Assembly: GCA_051201585.1 (NCBI GenBank)
Contig: CP179198.1
Span: 558,001 to 622,000, forward strand
From: UBA868 sp016776875
GTDB lineage: Bacteria; Pseudomonadota; Gammaproteobacteria; Arenicellales; UBA868
Length of the DNA stretch: 64,000 nucleotides
Reading direction: 5' to 3'
Shown here: piece after piece, positions 27,115-36,467 of the stretch
Numbering within the stretch: position 1 is the first letter of the stretch
How the letters are laid out: the number at the start of each line of letters is the position of its first letter
The notes under the pieces: model-generated
What the model was told of the DNA's origin: nothing
What the model saw: only the letters and a program-made list of their open reading frames with translations
Databases searched by the model: none
Made by a program: the position numbers and the translations under genes

Positions 27115-29186
27115 TTAATGTTGCGGCTGAGCGCGTATCCAGATTCTCGTGTCATGGAACGCGGCGCCACCCACGGGTGCAGCTGGATCAGCGCCGGTCA
27201 GCACGTTAATTCCTTTTCCACCGACGAATGCCCCGTTAGGCCATATGCTTTCAACAATGACAACGCCCTGTTGTGCCGTGTCGACAATTTCAGCGGCAAT
27301 TGTAATCTCGCCGCGATGGTTTCCGAGTTGAACACTTTCACCATCTTTGATTCCAAGATTTACGGCATCGCCAGGATGAATCATTGCACTTGGATATTTG
27401 TGGCGACGTTTTGAGGTTGGTGATTCAGTGAAAGTCGAGTTCAGGTAGTGACGAGCTGGCGCCGTGACTAACCGATAAGGCATTTCTTTATTTGCGTTTT
27501 CAATTACATCCCAGTGGTCTGGAAGGTCAGGCATTTGGACATCTGTTGGGCCAAATGCCTGGGGCGCAAGCGCCCTCCAGTCCGGTGAGAATTTAAATTT
27601 TCCATCCGAATGGGCGAAGCCATCAAGATAGTGGGAAGCTTCTAAAATCAGGTTGGCAATCAATCCACCGTTTTTCCTCAAGTTCTGCGAGTGTTCCCCA
27701 TCCAGATGACTGCAGCGTAGCGTCAATTAGCATTTTGGCGTCCATATCAAAACCGGGATGCTTGGCGCCTAATCGCTCGGCTAACGCACACACGACCTCA
27801 TGATTTGATCGACAACCCTCAGGCGGGTTAATGATTTTTGGTCCAAGCGTTATATGCTGATGACCGCCTGATTGATAAATATCGTCATGTTCTAAAAACA
27901 TCGTAGCCGGCAACACGATGTCGGCCATCTTGGCGGTTTCAGTCATGAACTGCTCATGAACACAGACAAAAAGATCGTCTCGCGAAAATCCTTGGTGTAC
28001 AAGATTAAGATCCGGCGCCACTGACATCGGATTTGTATTTTGAATAAAGAGGGCGGTCACAGGAGGGCCGTCTTTAAGATCGCCGGGATTTCCGGTTAGG
28101 ATTGCCCCAATTCTGGATTGATCCAGAAGTCGCGTAGCGGGGTCGATCGCGTCCAAGCCCTCGAGTAAATTTTTGTCCCAGTGATAAATGGCGCCATTAT
28201 TTTGAAACGCGCCGCCGCCTTGGTGCTGCCAGCTCCCCCGCGACTGTTGCGACAGACAGGGCTGCATGCATAGCGGTGGCACCATTTCGTTGTCGGGTGA
28301 ATCCGTAACCTAACCTGAAAAACGTTTTAGGAGTTGTGCCAATCATTTTTCCCAGTGTCTCGATCGCGTCGGCTGAAACTCCGCTTATTTTTTCGGCCCA
28401 CTTGGGATCTCGAGTCAGGAGATGGTCTTCCAGTTTTTCAGGACAGTCAGCGAAATCCCGCAGGTAATCTCGATCAGCCAGGTCATCTCGAAAAAGAATG
28501 TGCATCAGCGCACAGGCGACAGCGCCATCAGTACCCGGTTTAACACAAATAAAAAGATCAGCTTGTTTTGCGGTGGCGTTTTTGTAAGTGTCGATAACCA
28601 CAATTTTTGCGCCCCGATCTTTACGCGCCTTGAGCGCGTGTGTCATGACGTTGATCTGCGTGCTGGCGGCGTTTGTGCCCCAAATAATGATGAGGTCAGA
28701 TTGACCCATCTCACGGGGATCGACCCCAGCCAGTTTTCCGGTGCCGGCAATAAAACCGTTCCACGCGAGCGTGACACAAATAGTGGAGTGAAATCCTGAA
28801 TAGTGCTTGGTGTGACGTAGGCGATTAATGCCGTCACGCATAACAAGACCCATTGTGCCGGCGTAGTGGTACGGCCAGACCGTTTCGCTTCCGTGCTGCT
28901 GTTCCGCCTTTAACAGTTGATTAGCGACTTCATCAAGCGCCTGATCCCAGGAAATGGGTTCAAAGTTGCCTAAACCTTTGCGCCCGACCCGTCGCAATGG
29001 CTGCGTGAGTCTGTCGGGATGATGAATTCGCTCGTGATAGCGAGCTACTTTGCTGCAAATGACTCCGGCGGTATAGGTATTTTCTCGAGATCCTCGAATT
29101 TTTCCAATGGTTAATTCATCAATTTTTTCAACTTCTAACGCACACGTTGATGGACAATCATGAGGGCAGGCGCTGTAATGAATCAT
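27115..29186 (-). pseudogene. Molybdopterin oxidoreductase (DMSO reductase family), two frameshifts
   Basis: Three overlapping minus-strand frames build one catalytic subunit. The first (from ATG 29186) has the [4Fe-4S] motif 'CPHDCPSTC' with the fourth Cys in 'GVICSK', then 'LIIIWGTNAAST' and 'IVVIDTY'. The second has 'GSWQHQGGGAFQNNGA', 'FIQNTNPM' and 'VLPATMFLEHDDIY'. The third has the C-terminal MGD-binding barrel 'AMIHPGDAVNLGIKDGE' to 'GGAAFHDTRIWI'. The 2072 bases equal 690 codons plus two. One extra base in the C-run at 28235-28239 and one in the A-run at 27644-27647 restore a 689-residue protein. No electron-transfer subunits flank it. The electron donor is unknown. The stop of the upstream amidase overlaps its start. 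Confidence 0.82.
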
Positions 29187-30583
29187 GGGGTTTTAGGCTC
29201 GATGGGAAGCTGGTTAGACAAGTTCAATATTTCTTCTAGGGCGTGAGCTGCGGACAATAACATCGCCTCTTGCCGGGGGGGTGCAACAATTTGTAAGCCC
29301 ACCGGAAGTCCTGTTGAGGTGAATCCACAGGGTATCGAAATTGCCGGAGCGCCAACGATTGTGAATGCATAGGCAATCGAACACCACTCAATGTAATTTG
29401 AAAATCGATATTCCCCAACGTGCTCGACAAAGCGCTGTTCGACAGGATACGGTGGCACAATCGTGGTGGGTGTAATGATTAAATCATGGTCCTTAAAGAA
29501 ACGTTGTGTGCGCGCATAAATTTTTGACCGACCGACCATTGCATCAGTGATTTCCTTGGCGGTCAGTGCTAATCCTTTTTCAACATTCCAGACAATCTCG
29601 GGCTTGTAGATGTCACGATGGGCATCAAGGTCAGGACCTAAATCTGCGGCGAAAGAAAACGCCCGAAGAACCTGAAAGACATCCTGAAGTCCGTCAAAAT
29701 CAGGATGCGCATCAGTGACCGTTGCGCCAAACTCACAAAAGCGTTTTGCCGCAGTCTCGCAAATTGTCGCAACCTCAGGGTCGACTGGCGTAATGCCAAG
29801 ATCGGCCGAAAAAGCGATTCGGGGCGGGACCTGTTTACGTTTTGCTGCAGACTCAAAGGACGTAACAGGGTCATCCAGAGACATGGGATCGATGGCATCA
29901 TAGCCCGCCATGACGTCAAGCAGCATTGCGGCGTCGGTTACGTTGCGCGCCATGGGACCCTCCATACTCATGCGATCAAACGCCAGATTGCCGGGATCGG
30001 AAGGAACACGCCCTTGACTTGGGCGCAGGCCAACGACCGAGCAAAAACTGGCAGGATTTCGCAGGGAGCCGCCGAGATCAGAACCGGTTGCGACCCAGGC
30101 CATTCCGGTTGCGAGCGCGACTGCGGATCCCCCTGATGATCCGGCAGCTGATAACCGGGTGTTCCAAGGATTAACGGTAGCGCCGAATACATCATTGAAA
30201 GTATTCGCTCCTGCGCCAAATTCGGGAGTATTCGTTTTTGAAAAGATCACACCACCGGCATTTTCAATACGCTGAACCAGAAGATCTGATGCATCGGGCA
30301 CATGGTGCTCAAACGCCATCGAACCGAAAGTTGTTTTTACGCCCTCGACTGCCATCAGATCCTTGATTGCAACCGGAAGACCTGCCAGCGGGAGATTTGA
30401 AAAGTCATTCTTGTGAACACGGTCTCGCGCCCGATCAAAGCAACGAGTGGGTACGGCGTTGACCAGGGGATTCACCTGTTCAATGCGTTTTTCGAGCGCA
30501 TCAAGAAGCTCGACAGGATTAATTTCACGTTGCCGGAGTAAATCCCGGATTGCGTAAGCCGGAAGTTTAATAAGTTCGTTCAT
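29183..30583 (-). CDS. Amidase (amidase signature family)
   Basis: A 466-residue cytoplasmic enzyme with the Ser-cisSer-Lys triad of the family: the lysine in 'GLPVAIKDLM', the cis-Ser in 'LSAAGSSGGSAVALATG', and the nucleophile Ser in 'GSDLGGSLRNPASFC'. It hydrolyses carboxylic amides to acid and ammonia. The C-terminal 'GAPAISIPCGFTSTGLPVGLQ' is the usual hydrophobic end of the fold. GatA is excluded by the lack of gatB/gatC neighbours and by the sequence around the triad. It ends by overlapping the molybdopterin oxidoreductase start (four bases) and begins 13 bases after the FAH-family gene. The three genes look like one catabolic operon for an amide-containing compound. Confidence 0.9.
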   Translation of the reverse strand: MNELIKLPAYAIRDLLRQREINPVELLDALEKRIEQVNPLVNAVPTRCFDRARDRVHKNDFSNLPLAGLPVAIKDLMAVEGVKTTFGSMAFEHHVPDASDLLVQRIENAGGVIFSKTNTPEFGAGANTFNDVFGATVNPWNTRLSAAGSSGGSAVALATGMAWVATGSDLGGSLRNPASFCSVVGLRPSQGRVPSDPGNLAFDRMSMEGPMARNVTDAAMLLDVMAGYDAIDPMSLDDPVTSFESAAKRKQVPPRIAFSADLGITPVDPEVATICETAAKRFCEFGATVTDAHPDFDGLQDVFQVLRAFSFAADLGPDLDAHRDIYKPEIVWNVEKGLALTAKEITDAMVGRSKIYARTQRFFKDHDLIITPTTIVPPYPVEQRFVEHVGEYRFSNYIEWCSIAYAFTIVGAPAISIPCGFTSTGLPVGLQIVAPPRQEAMLLSAAHALEEILNLSNQLPIEPKTP

Positions 30584-30596
30584 GGATAATAAGAAG

Positions 30597-31379
30597 TTAA
30601 GTAATATTTAGGTGGACGTGCGCGGGAAGATCATACTCGGCAACGAGGGTTTCTCCTGGTGCACTGTCGTATATATCGGTCATGACCCCAGTGCTGACAA
30701 TGTCACCGGCGTTAAGAGTCGTGTTCAGGTCATTAAGGTGATTCGCAAGCCATGCGATTACGCCGAAAGGACCCCCGTCAACGTTGTCCGCGTAACCTTG
30801 GCGGACCACCTGATCATTCGCCTTGAGAATGACGTGGGCGCCTTCTATTTGTTCCGGCGTCCAGTGAGTGATTGGATCTCCGAGGACGAGTCGTCGGTGA
30901 ACGCCATTATCTGCGATTGCACTCAGAAAACCCATTAGCGGCCATGTGGAGAATCGACTTTCGACAACTTCAATTGCGGGTATTACGGCATCAATATAAG
31001 GTATTACATTCTCGGCACGCCAATCCTGAAAAGGCTCAAAATCTTTTGAGATTCGCAGGGCGATTTCGGGTTCAATACCTACCATGTGCAAAGCTGAGGC
31101 GTCGATGGTATCGGGAGACTGAGTTATTTCATTCTCAAAGCAACGACCGCTGAAGGGTGAGTCAAGTGCAAGCATTTGACGAGCAGTTGCATTGGTGCAG
31201 CCGACTTTATAACCAGCGGGTCTTCCGGATTGGAGGCTCAGCATGTCGACAAGCGTCGCCTGAATTGAATAGGCCTCGTTTTTATTCGTAGGAATTAACT
31301 CATCTGGAAGTGCGTGTAGCGCAGTGCCGGGCCGGCGAGCATCGAGAAGTAGTCTTGCAGCGTGCTGGGAACGAGTCAT
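30597..31379 (-). CDS. Fumarylacetoacetate hydrolase superfamily protein, 2-oxopent-4-enoate hydratase-like
   Basis: A 260-residue protein resembling the MhpD/DmpE hydratases and HpcG: 'EAYSIQATLVDML', 'GYKVGCTNATARQML', 'GIEPEIALRISKD' with the metal-ligand Glu residues, and 'AVIPAIEVVESRF'. These enzymes hydrate 2-hydroxypenta-2,4-dienoate-type products in aromatic meta-cleavage, or decarboxylate 2-oxo acids, using a bound metal. No ring-cleavage dioxygenase or dehydrogenase is nearby, so an aromatic route is not demonstrated. It is the first gene of the three-gene minus-strand set with amidase and molybdopterin oxidoreductase. A 145-base AT-rich space separates it from the divergent Old Yellow Enzyme gene. 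Confidence 0.82.
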   Translation of the reverse strand: MTRSQHAARLLLDARRPGTALHALPDELIPTNKNEAYSIQATLVDMLSLQSGRPAGYKVGCTNATARQMLALDSPFSGRCFENEITQSPDTIDASALHMVGIEPEIALRISKDFEPFQDWRAENVIPYIDAVIPAIEVVESRFSTWPLMGFLSAIADNGVHRRLVLGDPITHWTPEQIEGAHVILKANDQVVRQGYADNVDGGPFGVIAWLANHLNDLNTTLNAGDIVSTGVMTDIYDSAPGETLVAEYDLPAHVHLNIT

Positions 31380-31524
31380 CGCTAGAATTTTTTGAGATTT
31401 AAGTTGCTCTAGAGTTTACTTGAGTATCAGGAGGGAAAAAATCCCCGTTTCATTTTTTTATGGAAACGAACCCTTTTGATCGATATCATTGCGCGCTGAC
31501 CTGATATCGAAGAAATGAAAGTAT

Positions 31525-32679
31525 ATGACTGCATCACCCAGCCTTTTTTCGCCGATTAAAATTCGAGACCTCACCATTACCAATCGAGTGGCCATTTCTC
31601 CAATGTGTCAGTACAGCGCAGGAGATGGTATGGCAAACGACTGGCATTTGGTTCATTTGGGAAAATTTGCACAGGGCGGTGCCGGCATTGTCTTCACCGA
31701 GGCGGCAGCCGTTCAGCGGCGAGGCAGAATTACCCATGGCGATTTGGGAATCTGGTCGGATGCGCATGGACAGGCATTAGCGGCGACCACAGCTTTTATT
31801 CGAAGCATGGGATCAACGTCCGCGATACAACTCGCTCACGCGGGCCGCAAGGCCTCGATGCAAAGACCCTGGCATGGCAATGGGCCTTTAAATAATGATG
31901 ATCGGGAGCGTGGAGAAGAGCCGTGGAGTGTGATTGCACCTTCGTCCGAACCGCTTGGCGAAGGTTGGCTGGTTCCAAGTCAAATGAGTCGCGCCGACAT
32001 TGCGCAGGTAATTGATGATTTCGCGTCGGCGGCAGTCCGATCCCATGCAGCTGGTTTTGACATTGTGGAAGTACATGCCGCTCATGGATATTTAGCCGCT
32101 AGTTTTCTCTCTCCAGTGAGTAACCATCGTCAAGATGAGTACGGCGGGAATCGCCAAGGCCGATCCCGAATGCTCATGGAGACGGTCGAAGCGGTGCGAG
32201 CGGCATGGCCGGAAGAAAAACCACTTTTTGTTCGAGTTTCGGCGGTGGATGGAGCGCCGGATGGGTGGTCGATTGAAGATACGGTCTTGCTGGCAAAAGA
32301 TTTAAAGCAGATCGGAGTCGATGTGATTGATTGCTCGTCGGGCGGAATTCTGGGCGCTGCGACAGCAGCTAAAGGCTCGCCACCTCCTCTTGGATTTCAG
32401 GTACCCTTCGCAACCGCTGTGAAAGAGCAGGCCGATCTGATGACCCAGGCGGTTGGATTAATCTTAACGCCTGAGCAGGCGGAAGCAATTGTGGCGCAAG
32501 GGCGAGCCGATCTGATTGCGATTGGTAGAGAAGCGCTTTTCAATCCAAACTGGCCGGTTCACGCAGCGCAGGCGCTCGGTGCCGATTCCGATTGGGCAAG
32601 ATGGCCAAAGCAATATGGATGGTGGTTGTCTCGTCGCGCTAAGGTGCTGGAGTCAATCGCAGAAAAAAAATCGACTTAA
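31525..32679 (+). CDS. NADH:flavin oxidoreductase, Old Yellow Enzyme family (YqjM/XenA type)
   Basis: A 384-residue FMN enzyme. It starts 'LFSPIKIRDLTITNRVAISPMCQYSAGDG', in which 'SPMCQYSA' carries the flavin-tuning Cys of the thermophilic-like YqjM/XenA subclass. Other landmarks are 'IQLAHAGRKA', 'EVHAAHGYLAASFLSPVSN', 'RVSAVDG' and 'IAIGREALFNPNWP'. These enzymes reduce activated C=C bonds of alpha,beta-unsaturated carbonyls or nitro compounds with NAD(P)H. The amidinotransferase gene follows after 49 bases on the same strand and has its own strong ribosome site, so the two could share a transcript. Confidence 0.92.
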   Translation: MTASPSLFSPIKIRDLTITNRVAISPMCQYSAGDGMANDWHLVHLGKFAQGGAGIVFTEAAAVQRRGRITHGDLGIWSDAHGQALAATTAFIRSMGSTSAIQLAHAGRKASMQRPWHGNGPLNNDDRERGEEPWSVIAPSSEPLGEGWLVPSQMSRADIAQVIDDFASAAVRSHAAGFDIVEVHAAHGYLAASFLSPVSNHRQDEYGGNRQGRSRMLMETVEAVRAAWPEEKPLFVRVSAVDGAPDGWSIEDTVLLAKDLKQIGVDVIDCSSGGILGAATAAKGSPPPLGFQVPFATAVKEQADLMTQAVGLILTPEQAEAIVAQGRADLIAIGREALFNPNWPVHAAQALGADSDWARWPKQYGWWLSRRAKVLESIAEKKST

Positions 32680-32728
32680 TAGGGAAGCGAGACCAGCTTC
32701 GATCGTAACGATACTGAAGGAGGAAAAT

Positions 32729-33853
32729 ATGCAGCCCACAGTAGTGAATTCATGGAATGATTTTGATCCACTTAAGCATGTCATTGTAGGTCGGGCTGAC
32801 TTTACATGTATTCCCCCGTCCGAGGCCGCGACGGAAGCAAAAGTACCCGAAGACAGTGATATGCGCGGCATGTGGGGCCCGAGACCGCTGGCGACCGTCG
32901 AACGTGCAAATGCGCAACTTGATCATTTGGTTAATCTGCTTGAGAGCAGGGGGGTCCGGGTCGATCGGCCTGAACCGATTCAATGGAATCAGGCGGTGAC
33001 CACTCCCGATTTCTCAACCGGCTCGATGTTTGGGTGCATGCCGCCCCGAGATGTGTTGCTTACGGTTGGCAAAGAAATCCTGTCAGCACCGATGTCCTTT
33101 CGTTGTCGCTACTGGGAGTTTCTGGCCTACCATAGTTTGATGCAACGTTATTTTGATGAAGATCCCGGGTTTCTTTGGGAGCAGGCGCCGAGACCGCGCC
33201 TTTCAGATCTTTCTTATCAATCCGGTTACTTTGATGAAATTACGATTGAAGAGCGTTTGCAACGAACCGCTTCGTTAGATTTTGTGACGACCGAGCATGA
33301 ACCCCTTTTTGATGCAGCGGATATTTTAAGAATAGGTAAAGACCTGTTCTGTCAGCACGGTCTAACGACGAACCGACGAGGCATGCAGTGGCTTCAAAGA
33401 CATTTTCCGGATCATCGAATTCATGCCGTGAACTTCCCTGGGGACCCTTATCCTATTCACATTGACGCCACTTTTGTTCCTTTACGTCCGGGACTCATTA
33501 TGAATAATCCAAATCGGAGGTTGCCAGACGAGCAACGAGCAATATTTACGGAAAACGATTGGGAAATTGTGGATGCAGCCCAACCCTCAAATGACAAACC
33601 GCCACCGCTTTGTTACTCAAGCGTTTGGCTTTCCATGAATGTTTTGATTCTTGATCACAAAACAGTGATCGTCGAGGAGAGCGAGCACCAACAGGCAGAA
33701 CAACTCGACCGGCTGGGTTTTGAGGTTCTCCCGGTGGCGTTCCGTGACGCGTATCCTTTTGGTGGCGGACTACATTGCGCGACGGCCGATGTACTTCGAG
33801 AGGGTGACTGCGGTGACTACTTTTCAAAACAAGTTGGCGACACTCGGGTCTAA
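32729..33853 (+). CDS. Glycine amidinotransferase family enzyme, second copy
   Basis: A 374-residue protein beginning at ATG 32729 after AAGGAGG; a longer frame from 32516 overlaps the upstream gene and is rejected. The match to L-arginine:glycine amidinotransferase is close: 'NSWNDFDPLKHVIVG', 'PLFDAADILRIGKDLF' with Asp195, 'YPIHIDATFVPLRPGL' with His244, 'WLSMNVLILD', and the nucleophile Cys350 in 'FGGGLHCATADV'. The vertebrate enzyme has nearly the same phrases, so transfer from arginine to glycine giving guanidinoacetate and ornithine is a fair prediction. Another amine acceptor is possible. It shows low identity to the copy at 16.5 kb, so the two are probably not a recent duplication. 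It may be tied to the creatinase at the left edge through creatine-like compounds. Confidence 0.9.
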   Translation: MQPTVVNSWNDFDPLKHVIVGRADFTCIPPSEAATEAKVPEDSDMRGMWGPRPLATVERANAQLDHLVNLLESRGVRVDRPEPIQWNQAVTTPDFSTGSMFGCMPPRDVLLTVGKEILSAPMSFRCRYWEFLAYHSLMQRYFDEDPGFLWEQAPRPRLSDLSYQSGYFDEITIEERLQRTASLDFVTTEHEPLFDAADILRIGKDLFCQHGLTTNRRGMQWLQRHFPDHRIHAVNFPGDPYPIHIDATFVPLRPGLIMNNPNRRLPDEQRAIFTENDWEIVDAAQPSNDKPPPLCYSSVWLSMNVLILDHKTVIVEESEHQQAEQLDRLGFEVLPVAFRDAYPFGGGLHCATADVLREGDCGDYFSKQVGDTRV

Positions 33854-34013
33854 TCAAAAAAAACGTGAAATAACTTTCGACTCAGTTGCATTCTGAATGC
33901 TTCGAAATAAAAACCATTAACAGTAACGAGAAGGCTGTTTCAAGCAATAATATAGAACTGCGTAGCACTCGGATAACCCCCCTCCCCATTTTGAGTAATT
34001 TATTTCGGAATCG

Positions 34014-34877
34014 TCAACGGGACCGCATTGAGAGGATAGAGAGTAGCGTCAGACTCGCAAGGATGATCGCTCCCCCGATCAGTGTCTGAATGCTCGGGAC
34101 TTCGCCTAACACTAGCCAGACCCAGAAGGGCGCGAGTAAAACCTCAAGCCGCATGATCAAGCTGACTTCCGGGGCAGAGATGTATCGGGGACTCAGGGTA
34201 ATCATGCCCATGCCCACCGGGACAATAAAAAGACATAATAATATCGTCAGTAATAGCGGAACGCCGGTTACGCTTGCGGGTGCAGCAAGTGGGGACACCA
34301 GTAGACAAACTAAGAACCCGCTCCACGCAAGCGATGGCAACATATTAATTTCGCGATGCTTTCGAATCATGACAAAACAAAATGCGAGCGCCATGCTGGC
34401 AATCAAAGCTGAAAGATCACCCGCGAGTCGATTGGTCTCAAGACTGCCGAGAAAAACAGAACCCAGTCCAACCGTGATCGCGGTTGCGGCGAGCCACGTT
34501 CGTGAGGCGGTCGCCTCCCTGAACAGGACGTAACTCAGAATTGCTGCGAGAAGCGGAGAGATGCTCATGATAACGAGGGCGTTAGATACGGCTGTATTCA
34601 TGATCGCAAAAACAAACGCCAGCGCGCTGACAGCAAACCCGACAGCAACCGCCACCCCATGTTTCCCGATAAAAATTATGTCGCGCCCTCTGATTTTTTT
34701 ATCGATGAGTAAAGTCATGCAAATTAGTCCAATAGCGGACAAACCACCTCGCCAGAACACTAACGTCCACACGTCGACATTAATTAAGCGCAGCAGCAGA
34801 CTGTCTGGACTCAACAGCGTGATCCCGAATAGAGAAAGTGCAACGCCTTTAGTGCGGGTTTTCAAATGAGCAATCAT
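34014..34877 (-). CDS. EamA/DMT family inner-membrane transporter
   Basis: A 287-residue protein with about ten hydrophobic helices arranged as two EamA repeats. The repeats meet near 'GSVFLGSLETNRLAGDLSAL', and each ends in the usual 'LVIMSISPLLAAILSYVLFRE' and 'EVSLIMRLEVLLAPFWVWLVLGE' type helix pairs (given here in part as 'SPLLAAILSYVLFRE' and 'LAPFWVWLVLGE'). Members export amino acids, nucleosides or metabolites; the substrate cannot be read. It stands alone, with 160 bases free of genes to its right-hand neighbour on the plus strand. Confidence 0.85.
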   Translation of the reverse strand: MIAHLKTRTKGVALSLFGITLLSPDSLLLRLINVDVWTLVFWRGGLSAIGLICMTLLIDKKIRGRDIIFIGKHGVAVAVGFAVSALAFVFAIMNTAVSNALVIMSISPLLAAILSYVLFREATASRTWLAATAITVGLGSVFLGSLETNRLAGDLSALIASMALAFCFVMIRKHREINMLPSLAWSGFLVCLLVSPLAAPASVTGVPLLLTILLCLFIVPVGMGMITLSPRYISAPEVSLIMRLEVLLAPFWVWLVLGEVPSIQTLIGGAIILASLTLLSILSMRSR

Positions 34878-34943
34878 TTAGTTGGCAGGGTGGTTTACGG
34901 TCGTCGATGGGGCTTGAAGTTCGAGAATGTGTCTTAACAGGCC

Positions 34944-35834
34944 TTAGGGATAGCCTGCAGGGACTTTTTGAATTGACCATGTCGTTGTTGCCTCGTCCCA
35001 AAATTCCTCGACAGTCTGGACGCTATGCGCAATATCTTTTTGGCCTAAAAAGCGCCATGCGGCTATTAGCGCGGTTAAGGGGGTGTCGGGATTGACAGGG
35101 AAAGCGCGTTTAGATTTGCTGAGTTTCTTGCCACTTTTATCGACAACTAAAGGTGTATGGGCGAACTTCAAATTGGGATAGCCAAGTAATCCACCTAGGT
35201 AGATCTGTTTGCAAGTAGACATTAGAAGGTCGGCGCCTCGAACGACATGGGAGATTTGGTCAATATAGTCATCGACAACCACCGCGAGTTGATAGGCGGT
35301 AATTTCATCGGCGCGACGAACAATAAAATCACCAGATAAGGCCCCGAGGTTTTGCTCAAAGTGACCAAATACACGATCTGTAAAATATATCTTTTCAGAA
35401 TTTGTTCTGATTCGAATGGCATGACGAGCATTTTCGCTACGAAGTTGATCACGACAGGTGCCCGGATAAATCATGCCATCGGTCCCGATCGCTGCGATTT
35501 TTGTGATCTCCCTGCGTGAGCAAGTGCAAAAATAGACAGCATTACGATCTTTTAATTCTTGGATGACCTGTTCATATTGAGAAATGCGTTCTGACTGCCA
35601 TTGAATTGAATGATTCCATTTGAAGCCAAATGCGCTTAAGGTGTGAATGATTGATTCGGCCGCACCGGCTTTTGTTCGCGGTTGATCAATATCATCAATG
35701 CGTAATATCCACTGTCCGAAATGTTGTCTTGCGTCAGCGTAACTGGCAACGGCCGACACGAGAGAGCCAAAATGTAAATCACCTGACGGCGAAGGGGCGA
35801 ATCGCCCGATATATGGATGGTTCGATTGTCTCAA
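34944..35834 (-). CDS. gluQ: Glutamyl-Q tRNA(Asp) synthetase
   Basis: A 296-residue truncated class I synthetase without anticodon-binding domain. It attaches glutamate to queuosine 34 of tRNA(Asp). The HIGH-like motif lies in 'GRFAPSPSGDLHFGSL', the KMSKS-like motif is 'KKLSKSK', and the zinc site is the 'FCTCSRRE' pair with 'YPGTC'. 'ALSGDFIVRRADEITAYQLAVVVDD' is the amino-acid-binding region shared with GluRS. The length matches E. coli YadB (298). Unlike in E. coli, dksA is not next to it in this window. Confidence 0.93.
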   Translation of the reverse strand: MRQSNHPYIGRFAPSPSGDLHFGSLVSAVASYADARQHFGQWILRIDDIDQPRTKAGAAESIIHTLSAFGFKWNHSIQWQSERISQYEQVIQELKDRNAVYFCTCSRREITKIAAIGTDGMIYPGTCRDQLRSENARHAIRIRTNSEKIYFTDRVFGHFEQNLGALSGDFIVRRADEITAYQLAVVVDDYIDQISHVVRGADLLMSTCKQIYLGGLLGYPNLKFAHTPLVVDKSGKKLSKSKRAFPVNPDTPLTALIAAWRFLGQKDIAHSVQTVEEFWDEATTTWSIQKVPAGYP

Positions 35835-35943
35835 AAGAGAATATTCGGTCGGAAAGTCGGTGTTTGTTTGTGAATTTTACGTAATTTCCGGGAGTTATAC
35901 TTTTATTAATAAAAGCCCGTTATCGTTTCAGGACAAAACTGCT

Positions 35944-36399
35944 ATGACAGCCAGAGAGAGTGTACTCGCGCGATTTGTAATTATCATCCTGATGATTGTC
36001 TTTGTTGGATCAGGGAAAGTATCGGCTGAAGACAAAGTGGTGGTTTGGAAATCGCCAACCTGTGGGTGCTGCGAGGCCTGGGTTACCTATTTAGAGGACG
36101 AGGGCTTTAATGTCGTATCACACAATGTTGAAAACGTAGTGCCGATTAAAAATCGACTTGGACTCAAAGATCCGGCACTTTATTCATGCCATACCGCGGT
36201 TGTATCGGGTTATGTCATTGAAGGCCATGTTCCAGCGATGGACATTAGGCGATTGTTAAACGAGCGGCCGGATATTTTGGGTTTGACCGCACCCGGGATG
36301 CCTCAACTTTCCCCGGGGATGGCGAGTATCATCCCGAAGAATTATGACGTGTTGAGTTTTAACGAAGCCCAGCAGGCGGAAGTTTATTCGCGCTATTGA
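35944..36399 (+). CDS. DUF411 exported metal-binding protein
   Basis: A 151-residue protein. ATG 35944 gives a signal peptide ('RFVIIILMIVFVGSGKVSA'), so the longer frame is not needed. The mature part starts with 'VVVWKSPTCGCCEAWVTYL', a thioredoxin-like strand with a CGCC cluster, followed by 'LYSCHTAVVSGYVIEGHVPA' and 'PGMPQLSPGM'. These are the signatures of DUF411, a periplasmic family often found with copper resistance genes and presumed to bind copper through Cys and Met residues. No copper transporter lies beside it here. Divergent from gluQ. Confidence 0.9.
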   Translation: MTARESVLARFVIIILMIVFVGSGKVSAEDKVVVWKSPTCGCCEAWVTYLEDEGFNVVSHNVENVVPIKNRLGLKDPALYSCHTAVVSGYVIEGHVPAMDIRRLLNERPDILGLTAPGMPQLSPGMASIIPKNYDVLSFNEAQQAEVYSRY

Positions 36400-36467
36400 A
36401 ATAAGATTAGCGTCTATCGGCGTCGAGTTTGACTAGAAATTAAATAGCAGCTGTGGGGATGACGCCC

